DNA from: Cryptomeria japonica
Taxonomy: Eukaryota; Streptophyta; Pinopsida; Cupressales; Cupressaceae
Assembly: GCF_030272615.1 (NCBI RefSeq)
Contig: NC_081408.1
Location: 307,895,950-307,959,949 of the forward strand
Direction of reading: 5' to 3'
DNA: 64,000 bases
The notes below the pieces were generated by a model. It was given only the letters and a program-made list of their open reading frames with translations, searched no databases and was not told where the DNA came from. Positions 24,795 to 36,987 of this stretch are shown here, piece after piece. The translations under genes were made by a program, and so were the position numbers. Positions within the stretch are counted from its first letter, which is position 1, and every line of letters begins with the position of its first letter.

Positions 24795-24860
24795 GCTCTA
24801 CTAGTTTGACAATAGGTGTCAATTGATCTACTTTTATTCCAACAAAAGCCCATCCACTAT

Positions 24861-25858
24861 CTATTGGATCTTCATTTTAATAATTTGTGACACCTTCATC
24901 TGCATAGTAACATGACTTATCTCTGTTTTTCTTAAATCTGTATCTCTGGTATTCAGGGTTAGGTTTATATGTTCTTTTGCTTCCTCCCTTAGTCTTGCAT
25001 GTCTATCAGGACACCTAGAAGCCATATGACCAACTTTATTGAAATTAAAACATTTGAAAGGTGCTTTACCTTCATACTTACTTCTTCCTAGACCTTTAGG
25101 CGTCTTCCTTGCGAATAGTGCTTCAAGTTTTTTATTTTCTCTTCTCATATCTTCAAGTTCTTTTGCATAAAGTGCTTTCCAATCAGTTTTGTCTGATGAT
25201 GATGATGATGATGCTTTGAAAGCTAAATCAGTCTTGATTGTAGCAACAAGACCAAACTCTTCAAGCTCAAAATTTTGAAAGTTTTCCAACCAAAGTATCT
25301 CTAGAAACTGATGTATTAGGCATTGTTCTAAACTCATTAATAGCAGTCACTTTCATTTTGTAAGCCGGTGGCAAGGCTCTTAAAATTTAGAAACAATTTC
25401 ATCTTCACTTAAAGATCCTTCACAACATTGTATTCCTAAAACAATTTCATTAACTCTTTCCATAAATAAATGAAGTCTTTCATCTTCTTCAATTTTTAAA
25501 TTTTCATACCTAACCCAGTAACATTCCAGTTTTGCAATCTTGACAGTGGATCTCCTTCATTCAATGTTTCCAGTTTATCCCAAATAGCTTTTACAGTAGA
25601 TCTATCTAATAATCTCATGATTTGTTGATCTGATAATGTGCTCAAAAGTGCTTCTCTTGCTTTGCAATCATTCTCCAAGTCCTCAGCCAATGTCGGTGGA
25701 TGAGGTTGATTCAGAGTAGGACCAACATAGCCATTCTTTGTAATATCCCATATATCTCTTCCAATGTAGTTCAGATGTGTTTCCATTCTGATCTTCCATA
25801 TACCATAGTTAGTTCCATCAAGTTTTGGACTGTCCTTCTTGAAAATATTTGTTGCCAT
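24861..25858 (-). pseudogene. gag: Element A gag (capsid and nucleocapsid)
   Basis: The start MATNIFKKDSPKLDGTNYG at 25858 lies 43 bases after the primer site, the expected place. KLDGTNYGIWKIRMETHL and the following helix-rich part (25858-25496) are the Copia gag (UBN2) fold. A frame change near 25490-25340 leads to the C-terminal part (25337-24861) with a serine-rich stretch, a KALYAKELEDMRRENKK coiled segment and one zinc knuckle. In the knuckle, CFNFNKVGHMASRC has Phe in place of the second Cys, so the CCHC site is broken. Confidence 0.85.
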
Positions 25859-25900
25859 AGGATCTCCTCAAGTTGTTAGGCTTTTGCAAAAAGAGGACTT

Positions 25901-25913
25901 ATCTCTGATACCA
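25901..25913 (-). promoter_or_regulatory. Primer-binding site of element A
   Basis: On the minus strand TGGTATCAGAGAT begins three bases inside the 5' LTR end. It is the standard plant Copia site complementary to initiator methionine tRNA. Confidence 0.9.
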
Positions 25914-25915
25914 AT

Positions 25916-27021
25916 TGTTAGGAACCAGGAAGGACAACTGAGAGGGGGGGAGGTGAATCAGTTGTGAACTAGTTGTCAATAAATTACAACTCAAAACCAA
26001 TTAATCCAACTTGAAACTTAGTGTCAGTAAAACAAACTATAATTCTGGTAAAATGGATTAACAGTTATAGTAGTACCTGTATAACTTAATGCATGAAACA
26101 GAAAGAGAAACAACATCCACAACACATGACACAGATATTTTGACATGGAAACCCTATAAGGGGAAAAACCACGGTGGGAAACCTTACCCACAATCAGATG
26201 ATACTACTACAAATAGTAAGTGTATGCAAATGGGGTCTGCACATGCAGAAAGGCCAACTGCCTAGAGTTCATTGCTCAATCACAAAATATGAGTCACACT
26301 GACTACAATTGGATGGTTAAATCCAATAACAATGTACTGCTTCAGAATAGCATCTGCAATGTTGGATTCAATACCAGTTTAATCTCTAAACATGAGTGCC
26401 AAACACCTTCATAACCTTTCTTCAACCTTTAGATAATGTCTGCGTGATTCGCACAAGGATTTGCTTATTTTCGCTCTTCAATGATCTTCAATAAGATCTT
26501 ACAATCATTTATACAAAACCTAAGACCAAATGTTAAGGTCAGCTCACTAAAGATATTACAAATAAGTCTTGATGTGATACAATATGTCAACTCAATACAT
26601 TTACATATTATCCAATCAATAAACCATTTCCAAAACGTGTCGTGTTGATCCGGAATAGATATCTTGTATCGGTCCATAACCTAGACTTATCTGCCGATAA
26701 AGGCAAATATGTGAACTCGATTAGACCAATAAGAAAAACACCAAATCCAAACATCCAATCCATGTCTTCGACATAACCAAGTGATCTCCAGATGATGACA
26801 AGTCATCATTACTATCGAAGAACAATATAACATGTCGGTGAAGCATATACCGGTGACTGTGCATAAGCCAATATCCATGTCGAGACCATAATGTGTCGGT
26901 TCAACAATAAACCAATATAACGAGAGTGCCAAAACAACAATGTAGACCTCCAAAAGGATAAGTGTTGACATCAATGACAAAACCAATGCAACACATGACG
27001 AAGTCATCCATAATACCAACA
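25916..27021 (-). mobile_element. 5' LTR of element A
   Basis: It pairs with 19938-21066 and has the same TG...CA ends. The primer site follows on the minus strand. Short open frames inside (26220-26414, 26465-26677, 26687-27037) are artefacts. Confidence 0.9.
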
Positions 27022-27719
27022 AAAGTACTTGATCCAATTTATCATGAACAAAAAGTTTCTCAAAGACCTCTTACTCTAGTAAGATGATCTAAAAAGGATG
27101 TTACATATATCCAAGTGGTCACAACCAAGGTTATCCAAAGAATTCTAGAATGGATCAATATTATATTGCCTAGAACTCATGACAAAAGGAGAAATAAGGA
27201 CAAGAGCACTAGAAATCCCCAATATTCTAGGACTACTGGAAGGAATATCAAAGGAAGAAGAAACATGAGAAGTTTTCAAGACCTTGGAAAGATGAGAAGA
27301 AAGAGAAAATATACCTTATATAAGGGGTAGTGTTAATGTGGAATTTGGATGATAAAATGAAGGAATCTTAACTTATTAAGAAGACAATTGATGTAGGGAT
27401 TATAACTAGACTATCTACAGTGGTGAAGCATTAGTAGCACTTGTAAGAATAACACTGGGGATGACTCCAAGAGATGGAGAAGATGAAGAGGCTCCATACA
27501 CAATAGAAACCTCTTCACAAAAATCATCGGCCAAGAAGAAACCTCCATCATAAAAGAAATAGCCACCCCCATCTGTTAAGGCCTTAGACTACATAAACAT
27601 TCAAGACATGGATGATGATGAGGAGGAGGAGGAGATAGAATCAGATAAGGAAGTTAGAGGGAAATAAAATCCCAAAGTGCACGAACAAAAGGTGCATCCT
27701 TCACAAGTTTCAATTGAGT
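27022..27719 (+). pseudogene. Fossil ORF, segment 3 (basic then acidic region)
   Basis: The codon split by element A is restored in frame (the GTA at 27025-27027), and the frame continues KVLDPIYHEQKVSQRP with one early stop. After one or more frame changes between about 27230 and 27420, the frame at 27422-27719 reads GEALVALVRITLGMTPRDGE, then SSQKSSAKKKPPS, then a DMDDDEEEEEIESDKE acidic block, up to the TGTAGC insertion point of B. Basic and acidic low-complexity blocks of this sort are common in nucleic-acid-associated proteins. That is only a hint, and the product is unknown. Confidence 0.55.
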
Positions 27720-28728
27720 TGTAGCATCATAAATTGTAACCTACACATTTTACACCACTTTTTCTACCCCTGACTTGGTGTGACCCATTTTAGCTCTCAT
27801 CCAAACCTATTTTTGGCCTCTTACCTCAAAACTAATAGCATATGTCTGAATTATGGTCATAACCTCTTCCTTAGGCTATGTGCACCTTATCCTCAACTTG
27901 TTCACCTTGTTTTGGGTGGACAATAGCATCTAGGGTACCCGTGTCCCCCAAAATCAGGCCCAAATTTGAATATCCTAATGCACACTTCCTACTAGTCAAC
28001 TCTTGATCACGATGCCTCAATTTGACCATTGAAGGTTTGCCTAATTAGGGAAATACCTTCAAAACCCTTTATAAGAGAATTTTTCTAATTAATTTTAACA
28101 TCCACAACACATCTACATATTTCATCATCAAGCACTCTGATCTACAAAAATCAAGGTGACATTTCATCCCACCATATCCTTCAAGAATTCTTCAAAATCT
28201 AGGCAGAGTAGATAGAGATGATTAGATCTAGCTTTTGTAGGCATAAAAAGTGGAGGAAAGGGTCTCCGCCAACACCTATGTTTGACAAATTTTTATCAAA
28301 GCCTTTGGGATAGTTTATGAGCATCATTCTAATCCGAAAAAGGTTTATGTTGTCTACATCCAACATTCCAAGGACAAGGTCACTTGGAGCATCATTGTCC
28401 GACATTTATGGGCTCAAATTCCAGGCACAGGTTCCACTCATCTTCTTCATTATAGATCTATTTTTATGTTTTCATACCAAGTTTAAACCTACCTGTTCAT
28501 GTTAATCTATGTCAATTTTCCATCTTTAGCCATAGATCTAGCATTCACTTTACACCTTTGTAGTATCAATTTCAACTCAAACAAAGGGATTACTTGAAAT
28601 CAATCAATAATCATCCTTCAGAGGTGAATCTATTGATTTCATCTCCCTTTAATTTAATCTTTCCATGAAATAGGTTCATTCCTTGTTTAAAAAGCTATAC
28701 TAGTGAACCCATATTTCACCCCATTACA
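27720..28728 (+). mobile_element. 5' LTR of element B
   Basis: It begins TGTAGCATCATAAATTG and ends CCCCATTACA. Compared with the 3' LTR it lacks about 300 bases that correspond to roughly 39340-39650. Short open frames on both strands near 28199-28505 lie inside it and are mirrored in the other LTR (39658-39855), so they are LTR sequence, not genes. Confidence 0.78.
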
Positions 28729-29149
28729 TTTTGGTCAACATGACACTTTTAACAGTTTGCATATTTTTGATTGGCTATTTTTTAGATCTAATTTTTCATA
28801 ATGGAATTCACAAAATTTGATTAGTTTGTTATTGCACATGTTATTACATTGCTCATTAGTTACTTTTATCAAATTCATGTGTTGGATAATAGCTTATTTC
28901 ACTTCATGTTGCTTCCATTCATTCATACAACTTTAACGTATTGCATTATGAGGGTTTCAAAGATTTTTCCTACATTCAATTCATTCCTCAAAGCTTTCAT
29001 ACATATAGTATCTATATTTCATAAAAGCTTTGGTAAATGTTTCAAATGGAACCCTTGTCAATATTAGAGATGATATTGAATGAATCATACTTGTACCTCT
29101 CGTAGGTAACGAACTAAATCACACACACTAAGCTTACACTTCTAGTCTT

Positions 29150-29309
29150 CAAAGTGTTAAATACTCATAGTTGACTAACATTTTCTAGGCTTAATATGTT
29201 GCTTAATGTGTGTGGTCACACTAAGAATACAAATTTAGGCTTAAAAGTGTTGAACACTCAAAGTTGACTAACATTCTCTAGAATTAATATGTTGCTTAGT
29301 GTGTGTGGT
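29150..29309 (+). repeat. Two-copy direct repeat of about 65 bp in element B
   Basis: Two copies starting about 95 bases apart share AGTTGACTAACATT, then TTAATATGTTGCTTA, then TGTGTGTGG. They cover roughly 29150-29214 and 29245-29309. Confidence 0.75.
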
Positions 29310-29782
29310 TTAAGGTTGGCCCTCTCCTAGGGTATTCCTATCATGATCTCTCTAATGGAGATGTAAAATTGAAGAGTAAAATTAAACCGTCCTCTTCTCA
29401 CAAAGTTAATTTAGTGCAAGAGGGACAAGGTATACAAACTTAGTACATATGTCCCTCTAGATCCTCCTTATTCTCCTATAGATTATCTTAACCTCAATGT
29501 ATTTTAAGGCAAGATGATGTTATGCATTTTATTCATGACCTATCTCCTAACATAACCTTGACCAAAGATGAAGCCTTAGATGATGAGAATACTTCTTCCC
29601 AATCTAACAAAGTAGATCATTTGTGATAAAAGTGATGATATTCCTATAAAGGTTCTTCCTCCCTCATCTATTCATCCCCTTGGCACTTCAACATGTCCTT
29701 ACACAATAAATTTTAATAAGATCATAATCCTCCCCCTCTTTTATCAATTATTTTAGGAAAACCTTTTCCTTCAATCCCTCAA

Positions 29783-30067
29783 GTGATAAGACCTATTCGT
29801 TTTGAAAATCAAAAGAAGCTAGCAAAAATAATCTTTTGGAGACTCAAATATGATAAAAGCATCACCTTTCCTTTTGTGAGATATATCAATAATTATAAGA
29901 ACAAATATGGTAGTGTGTACTGCCTCTTTTATCATAGTTGTTCTCATTCTATTGGAAATTATAAAGCTTCTAAAACATTTGTCCAAGACTTATGTGATAG
30001 AGATCGTATCCATATTACACCAAATCTCATGCTTTTTATCAATATAAATTTGAAATTAGTGCAGTAG
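29783..30067 (+). pseudogene. gag: Gag C-terminal remnant of element B
   Basis: The 94-codon frame contains CLFYHSCSHSIGNYKASKTF followed by VQDLCDRDRI. This follows the pattern C-x-F-H-x5-H-x4-C-x2-[LF]K...DLI, a zinc-finger-like motif found at the gag C-terminus of Tat-type Ty3 elements. Element E has its counterpart at about 50882-50940 (FHRNKGHQTNDCQRLKHVI). In this copy the last Cys is replaced by Tyr and the first His by Tyr. This points to B being a deletion derivative of a Tat-like parent. Confidence 0.5.
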
Positions 30068-30809
30068 CATTTCCTTCACCTATTGTGTTGCTCCTCACTA
30101 TGTGACATTAGTAGCTTACCTTTTGAGGTCTCTTTGTCATTTATGGTGGTACAATTCATCTGCAATCATACTTGGTTAGAAACACAATAGTCTTTCTTAT
30201 TCTTGTCTTCATGCTTGGGGGGCAAGAATAAAATTTCAATCTTCTCTCATTTCAAGCATTTCCTTTTCCTTTGTTTTGTTGCATCTTTCATAACTCGATG
30301 CCCTTTGTTGGATAAAATTATCCTCCATGCGAGTACATGTGTGTCCCTTAGTTTGGACTTATTCCTTTCTTAAAATGGTACATCTTTTATGAATAATAAC
30401 TCCTTAGTGATTGCATGTAATCCTTCATTAGGAATCCACTTTTCCTAGCAATGGGGAAGGTGTATATTCTTAATTTCCTTCCCCTTTCAAACATGTCTTA
30501 GTAAAGATCTCCTCTATTTTGGGGGTAGAAATCTTTAGGTGAATATCTCCTCCTCCTTGCACTTTTCATCCCTCAAAAGGATCCATTAACACTTGTTGCA
30601 AGATACTTCTTTTACAACTATCTTTTCCTTGATTCAAAATAGTTATGCCTCTTTAGCTTGGATTTATGTACATTATTTCTTAAAGGATATCTCCTTAGTG
30701 TTGAAGGTATTTACCCTTGTCTCTCACTTCTACCTTTAAACATCAACATAGGCCTATGTTGACATCTAAAGGGGGTCATACATGCAGCATCCTTATTTCT
30801 TGTGTTCAA

Positions 30810-31130
30810 TTTATGTTGCAAATTTCCTTGCATACTATTATTTTCTCCATTAGCCTTTTTCTATTGTTGTGGATTTCCTTGCATACAATATTTTTCTTGG
30901 TTATCCTTTTTCAATCATTGTTGTATATTTCCTTACATACTATACTTTGCTTGGTTATCCTTGTTTGATTGTTGTGGATTTCCTTGCATATAATGCTTTG
31001 CTTGGTTATCCTTTTTCAATCTTTGTTGTGGATTTCCTTAAAAACTACGCTTTGCTTGGTTATCTTTTTTCAATTTATTTTGCAGGATTTCCTTACACAC
31101 AATGCTTTGTTTATTTATCCTTATTGCAGT
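30810..31130 (+). repeat. Tandem repeat of about 53 bp units in element B
   Basis: About six imperfect units recur, each with GTTGTGGATTTCCTTGCATA, then TGCTTTGCTTGGTTATCC and a TTTTTCAAT tail. Open frames in all three forward frames over this stretch come from the repeat. Confidence 0.85.
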
Positions 31131-31249
31131 GTCTTAGTAACACCTTTGTGGTTGCTTTCCTTTTGATAAGAAAGATTCACTTGGCACAATTTTTCCTTTC
31201 AATTTGCACAGTTGATCACCTTGCAATAAGAAACCTTTGTTTGGCACCC

Positions 31250-31420
31250 CTTTCTCCTCCCATAGATCACCTAGCATAACACAACTTGCTAGCCTATGGA
31301 GTTTCCCTTCTCCTCCCATGGATCACCTAGCATAAAAAAAATTGTATAGCCCATGAAATCCATGTTCCTTCCCTCTCTCTCTCATGGATCACTTAGCATG
31401 ATATAGCTTGCTATCCAGTA
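31250..31420 (+). repeat. Short tandem repeat with ATGGATCACCTAGCATA core in element B
   Basis: Three to four imperfect units of roughly 60 to 65 bases recur, each with CTCCCATGGATCACCTAGCA followed by a GCTTGCTAGCCYATG-like part. A related unit continues weakly to about 31470. Confidence 0.7.
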
Positions 31421-32037
31421 GAATTCGTGTTTCCTTTTTCCTTCCCCATGAGCCCATAGCATAACATACTTTTCTAGTCATTGGATCATAGTCCATCACT
31501 TGATGTATGCTCTTTCTCTTTCCATGTGACCACTTGTACTCTTTCAATAGCATTTAGAGAATTATATTAGTGGTTGAGATATTTTGATTATTGAGGTCTC
31601 TTCAACTAGTTGACTTGGAGCCTTTGTTTTTAGTACTAACCCCCTTTTGTGTGTCTTTTGTAGTTGTTTGTCCTTTTGTCTTTTATTTGTGTCTGGTATG
31701 TCCTTGTATGAGATTGTGTGAGTTAAAATCCTAATATTGGGGAATTTATCAAAAATTTAGTGATTTATTATCTCCTTGTAATATTGCTCCTATCTATTTC
31801 TCTCACTTTCTTCTACTTCACTATGAGTATGCGCATAGGCTCATAATCCTGCTAAAGAGGGGGCTAAATGTAGGATTGTAAATTATAACCCTATATAATT
31901 TACACCAATTTTTGTGCCCCTACCTTAGTGTAACCAATTTTAGCTCTCATCCAATCCTGTTTCTAGCCTCTTACCTCAAAACTAATGGCATCTATCTACA
32001 TTGTGGTATGAGACTCCACCTCGGGCTATCTGTACCT

Positions 32038-34285
32038 TGTTGAACACACTTCGGGACTGAGATGGGGGGTGGATCAGTTTGGATCAATTATTTCTTGATA
32101 TATATAATTATTAATCTTCTACTGTAACTGCAAAGTATGAAAGCACAAAGAACATTCAACACATGAACACCAAATTAACATGAAAAACCCTATAAGGGGA
32201 AAACTATAGTGAGAATCACACTCAATATAATAAAAATTATTACAAGGTTTTAGCATCATTTCCAAGGTTAAATATGCACATGATGGACTTGCAATGCTAA
32301 GGCACACAACCTTAGAGAAAGATACAAAGAGACTTACTGAAGTGAGAGGCACTATCTCAAGGCAAGATACAAAATTATACCAATAGACTCACCATCCACC
32401 GACAAACAAGAGAAATATTTGAAACTAAAATGAGTAGGATCTCATGATCATGAAATTTACCTTTAACCTTGGTGTTAAGTGACCAATATCATGGCAAGAA
32501 CATCTGATAACAAATATAGTCTCTAATCACTGTCGCTCAGAAGATGTTACTATCACGACACTTCTCAATCGACTTTTGCACATCACCAACAAAAACTACT
32601 TTAATATTATTCTCATCCACTTCATAATGATTCATGATTATTCCATTACCTCATCACATACAACCATATATTCTTTTATACACAATTCTTCATCAAAACC
32701 CTCAATTAGGTCGGTCAAGAAAAAATAAGTAATATTATAAAAATTAGATCATTTGAACCTAAAACAGTTGCATTGGTCCTCTCTGAGAGATAAAGGGGAC
32801 CCAAATACATCATAATGCATTCATTCAAGTAGATTCCAATGAACCACATGCACTACCACAATCTCTAAGATTGGCACCAAATGAAATGTGTAGAAAGATA
32901 ATGAAACGCATCAACCACTCAATCCAAAAACATCTTCTAATGCAAATTACTAAGCACGGATCACCACATTCCATTGTGAGATCCATGTCAACAATATAAC
33001 TCATCCTTCAAAGCATATCTAGAGTAAAAGAGTATAATCCAAACAAGATAGATCAACCGGAATAACTAAGACTCAACATAATAGATCATGTCGAGCGCAT
33101 ACCAACACAACTAACTTGCATAAGAAAACCAACACTTGAAAGTTAAATTGGAATACTGCACAAACCAAATGAAAATTTTCTCCAAACTACAAACCTTGAA
33201 TTCACATATTGAAAATCCACCAAGTAATTTTTGGACCAAATTGACAGACAACCTTACTATCAGAAGACAGTAGCAACTAACCTCATCACATGAGCAATTA
33301 GAGGACCTACACACCTAATAGTACATCATTCACAAAACATAAACATTATATCCAACTCTTCATATCTTGCTATTCAGAATCTGGAGGGATGCACAACATT
33401 CTTCCACTGGAACATTAAATACTCTTTCCTACTTATAGAAACTTCATGTATTATAACATTTTGGAACCAACTTATGTAAGAAAAACATCAATACTAGGGA
33501 ACATGACAACATCTAAACATATAATATTGGATCTTTACTAAACACTTGTATTAAAAAATAATCAGCAACCATATAACACAATGCATCAGCAGCTATCATC
33601 TCCAATTTTTCATGCATCCCTATCATAATTGAATATCTATTACATATTCTTCACAAATTGATTGTGACAAGCCAAGAAAGGTACCAATTTCTACACACAA
33701 GACATAAATACTTTCACATGCATATTTAAGCTTACTCAGCATTACCATGAAACAACACATTAGTTCTCTTCTCCATACAAAAACATCCACAACTTTAGAT
33801 GTTAAGAGGCCATACACATAAACAAAAACACCACCATTAGACAAAGCATCAACTTTGAATCAATAATTAACAATATTTGCACTAATATTTATGAACCGTG
33901 TAGTCTACATGACTGGTCATCAATTGAGCACTAGAGAAATGATCAACAACTAAATCATCAACTAAAACACATCATCTGACCACCAAGAAAATCATAAATT
34001 GAAATGTATCAACCAAGCATCATCAAATCATCAAATGAAACACATCAACTAAACATCATCATACCATCAACTAAACATCATCATACCATCAACTAAACAT
34101 CATCATACCATCTACTAAGTCATCAAACAAATCATCAACTGGATCTAAATCTAAACAAACACCAAAAAGGTAGACCATACTCAACATCTATGAAACTGAT
34201 CAACTACATCAACTGATTATGACAAAACACCATACAAGTTTGACATCAATGACAACATAATAGAGCATTATTCATGTTTCCAACA
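32038..34285 (-). mobile_element. 3' LTR of element C
   Basis: It aligns with 36988-39016 through long shared stretches such as TATATAATTATTAATCTTCTAC, TTTGCACATCACCA and TGGTGAGATCCAT-like words. It is longer than its partner, partly through a 22-bp tandem repeat at 34047-34112. Confidence 0.85.
34047..34112 (-). repeat. Three perfect copies of a 22-bp unit in the LTR of element C
   Basis: The unit AACTAAACATCATCATACCA plus TC repeats three times in a row. The partner LTR has a single looser version near 38820, so the array grew in this LTR after insertion or in its immediate parent. Confidence 0.85.
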
Positions 34286-34712
34286 ATCTCCCCCTTTGTC
34301 ATTGATGGCAACGCTTGTACCATCAAACTCTAATGAAATTTCTCCCCCTCTAACATGAAGGACAAAAGACACACAACTATAAAGAACTACTTTCCCATCT
34401 TACTTCTAAAAAATATAGACAACTACACAACTTCCCAAGACAAGGAAACCACCAAACTACAACTATACCACTGCTCTGCCTGAGAGAAGCCACTACATCA
34501 ATCTATCTAGAGAAAAGAATAATTATAAATGTCCCCTAGATAGATACAAATCTTTATCAATTAAAAGCTATGTTATGGAATTACACAAACAACAAATATT
34601 TGCAAATTATCTTCCCACACTTTGCCATGTTGAGGACATCTCAGCACCCAAAACATGAGGGGGGCACACTAGATCTACATTCAATTCTCTCCCTTGGATA
34701 GTACACCACTAA

Positions 34713-35400
34713 TTAGTTTTTGAAAAAATAATCAGCACCAATATAGGGTTCAGATCCAACTTTAGTATTTCCTTCAACACTCTCATCTTCTTTCTTCACC
34801 CAAGTTATCTCCATCTTTTGTCTTTCTTTATTCAATTCAATCATCTTAACCAAAGTAATCTTCTCATTCTTTCCTCTACAAAATATGGAAATGTGTCCTA
34901 ATTTGTTGCAATTATAGCATGTTGAACCTTGTTGTTGTCCATTTTTTCTCATCTCATTACCTATGATATTTCCATTCCTTCTTGTACTAATCCTCCACTC
35001 AATAGCTTTATGCTCAAATATGTTGCATGCATGAGAATATCCATTGAAAACCAAACATTTTTTCTATGACATGTTTCCATATTTATTTATAATCATCCTA
35101 CTTTTGCATACATTTTCCTTGTGTCCAAACTTATTACAATTGTAACATTGTCAATTAAAGAATTTTGATCTAATTTGACTTCTACATTCACTAGCTCTAT
35201 GTCCAAACTTACAATAATAAAAACAATTCCCATTAAAATTTGAATACCTAATTTGAGTAGTGAGAGAAATTCTAACATTCTTCTTGTTCCAAATTAGAGT
35301 GAAGATTTGTTGATCTTTACCAAAGTTAGTCAATTCAACCTTCATCTTTTTCTTTTCTTCATTCAACTGGATTTTTGTCAAGTGGGCATTGGTTCCATTG
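34713..35400 (-). pseudogene. Tandem CCHC zinc-knuckle array of element C
   Basis: On the minus strand four CCHC-type units follow one another, about 30 to 45 residues apart. Unit 1 (about 35225) is CFYYCKFGHRASEC, with the second Cys displaced. Unit 2 (about 35140) is CYNCNKFGHKENVC, intact. Unit 3 (about 35050) is CLVFNGYSHACNIF, with two Cys replaced by Phe. Unit 4 (about 34920) is CYNCNKLGHISIFC, intact. Basic linkers lie between them, and a charged tail (KMEITWVKKEDESVEGN) ends at a stop at 34713. Such knuckles bind single-stranded nucleic acid. The array begins after a fragment of pre-RT linker (SWISIMEEELN, near 35450) and lies next to the 3' LTR. Stops between units break the frame. 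Confidence 0.7.
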
Positions 35401-35499
35401 TCCTACTTTATTTTTCCTAATTTAGCTCTTCTTCCATTATGCTTATCCAACTATTATCTTTCTGACTAAAATTTTCTTCAATTTTAGGTTTACGTACAT

Positions 35500-35930
35500 T
35501 TTTAGTCTAATACTGTTCTTCACATACTTGCACCAGTAGGCAACTGCCATCACTATTATCCTTCACATAGTAGACATTTCCCTTAGCTCTTATTCCTTCT
35601 ATAACAAGTTTTTTGGACCTTCCTTTTCCGATTTCACATTTGGTTTCTTTAAATTTAACCTCGTACCCTTTGTTGCATATTTGACTAACACTCAACAAAT
35701 TATGTCTCTGAACTTTAATATAATAGACATCATCTATCTTATGCTTACCATCAATTGTAATACCTCATTTTTTCATAAATAGGAGCTACCTCTTCTCCTA
35801 CAAATTTTACTAATCCACCATCATACCTTTCAAGGTTAATTAGCTTCCCTCTATCACCTGTCATATGGTTTGATCATCTGAAATCAATAATCAATACCTT
35901 TGGTTCAATTTTAGCATGCAAAGTAGTTCA
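35500..35930 (-). pseudogene. pol: Element C protease and pre-integrase remnant
   Basis: Around 35870-35790 the minus strand holds NHMTGDRGKLINL and YDGGLVKFV fragments of the Copia protease region. The 35698-35507 frame has LSVSQICNKGYEVKFKETKC, the joint between protease and pre-integrase domains. After 35507 the integrase is gone. Stops and frame changes make it non-functional. Confidence 0.7.
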
Positions 35931-36026
35931 TTTTTTTACTAGGTTTCCACCATCTAGTCTTCTGAATCTTCCTTTTCCTTCTACTTTATAGACAAAAACA
36001 AAAACTCCATCTACATTCTCAAATAA

Positions 36027-36929
36027 TTATGCCTCCATTGTGAAAACCCCCATTTTTCCTTTATCTCTATCATTTCTTTTGTATCTATCCTTCTTCTCAC
36101 CATCACCTAATATCTTGTAGTCTTTTGTATGCATATATCTAGAAGCATAAAGACTAATTCTTCCACAATTAAAGCATTTCAAAAGTAACATACATGTGTA
36201 CCTTTTGTTTCCTCTCTTCAATATCCTCATAAAGTTTGTTTTGAGCTCATCCATATCTTCACTTGCTTATGGTTCATCTCCTGGCTTCCTTGACACATTG
36301 AACGTAGTATCTTTCTTTTCCCTTTTGATATCATCCATTTTTACAATCTCATAGGTAGATAGTGAACCAAGGATTTGGTTCATTATGTACTTATCCAAAT
36401 CATGACTTTCTCCAATAGCACAAATCTTGGGTTGGTAGGGTTTTGGTAGAGTCAACAACACTTTTCTCACAACATCACTTTCTTCTATTTTTTCACCAAC
36501 ACTCTAAATAGCATTTACTATTTCATTCACTCTGTGTATATAGTCTTCAATATTCTTATCATCAGACATTCTTAGGCTCTCAAACTTTTTCTTCATGCCC
36601 ATTAGCTTGGCTTGCTTTGTCTTTGGATCTCTTTCATATGCTTAGCTTAGTTTCTCCTATACATATTTGGCAATTTTATATCCTGTAACCTTAGCAAATA
36701 TTGTTTCACTTATACAATTGATAGTTGCAGCTCATGCTTTCACATTTTTCTCATGATTCTTAACCTCACCTAGAGTTTGAGGACCATTTGCTAAAATGCT
36801 ATAGCCAGTCTTTACAATTTCCCAGATTCTATTTGGCAAATTTTCTAAATAATATTTTATCATTTCCTTCAAACAAGAGTAGTTTGTACCATCAAACTTT
36901 GGTGCTTTGCAGTTGGGTTCTTGCACCAT
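36027..36929 (-). pseudogene. gag: Element C gag
   Basis: MVQEPNCKAPKFDGTNYSC opens the frame 43 bases after the primer site and holds the Copia gag signature FDGTNY. The 36470-36267 frame (VLLTLPKPYQPKICAIGES) is the middle of the same UBN2 domain. The 36254-36027 frame holds a zinc knuckle, KCFNCGRISLYASRYM, with its His and last Cys lost. The three pieces are separated by stops and frame changes. Confidence 0.75.
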
Positions 36930-36987
36930 TTTGGATCTACTTCAAGCAGTTAACCTTCTCTAAGAGGAACCTTGATTTTATACCAAT

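Larger units (their letters stand above)
19938..27021 (-). mobile_element. Element A: full-length, decayed Copia (Sirevirus-like) retrotransposon
   Basis: The minus-strand order is 5' LTR (27021-25916), primer site (25913-25901), gag, protease, integrase, reverse transcriptase and RNase H, polypurine tract (21078-21067) and 3' LTR (21066-19938). The protease-integrase-RT order is that of Ty1/Copia. The RT-to-RNase H wording (FEMS...FFLGLQ, RPDIMNVV, GLWYPKDE) and the region before RT are of the Sirevirus/Maximus type as I recall it. The near duplication GAAGT (19933-19937) and AAAGT (27022-27026) marks the target site inside the fossil ORF. Frameshifts, stops and a truncated non-LTR insert show that it is dead. 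Confidence 0.88.
28729..31868 (+). mobile_element. Internal region of element B
   Basis: It starts TTTTGGTCAAC after the LTR; a tRNA match is not clear. Apart from the gag-like remnant it is non-coding and carries several tandem repeats (29150-29309, 30810-31130, 31250-31420). The purine tract AAAGAGGGGG at 31854-31863 sits just before the 3' LTR. It has the size and make-up of a LARD-type element that would be mobilised by another element's enzymes. Confidence 0.65.

Noticed and set aside
30717-31319. Several overlapping frames with repeated hydrophobic peptides
   Set aside because: All come from the 53-bp tandem repeat of element B.
33111-33844. Minus-strand frames of 67 and 73 codons with Cys- and Val-rich sequence
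   Set aside because: They lie inside the 3' LTR of element C, with the partner LTR not keeping the frames.
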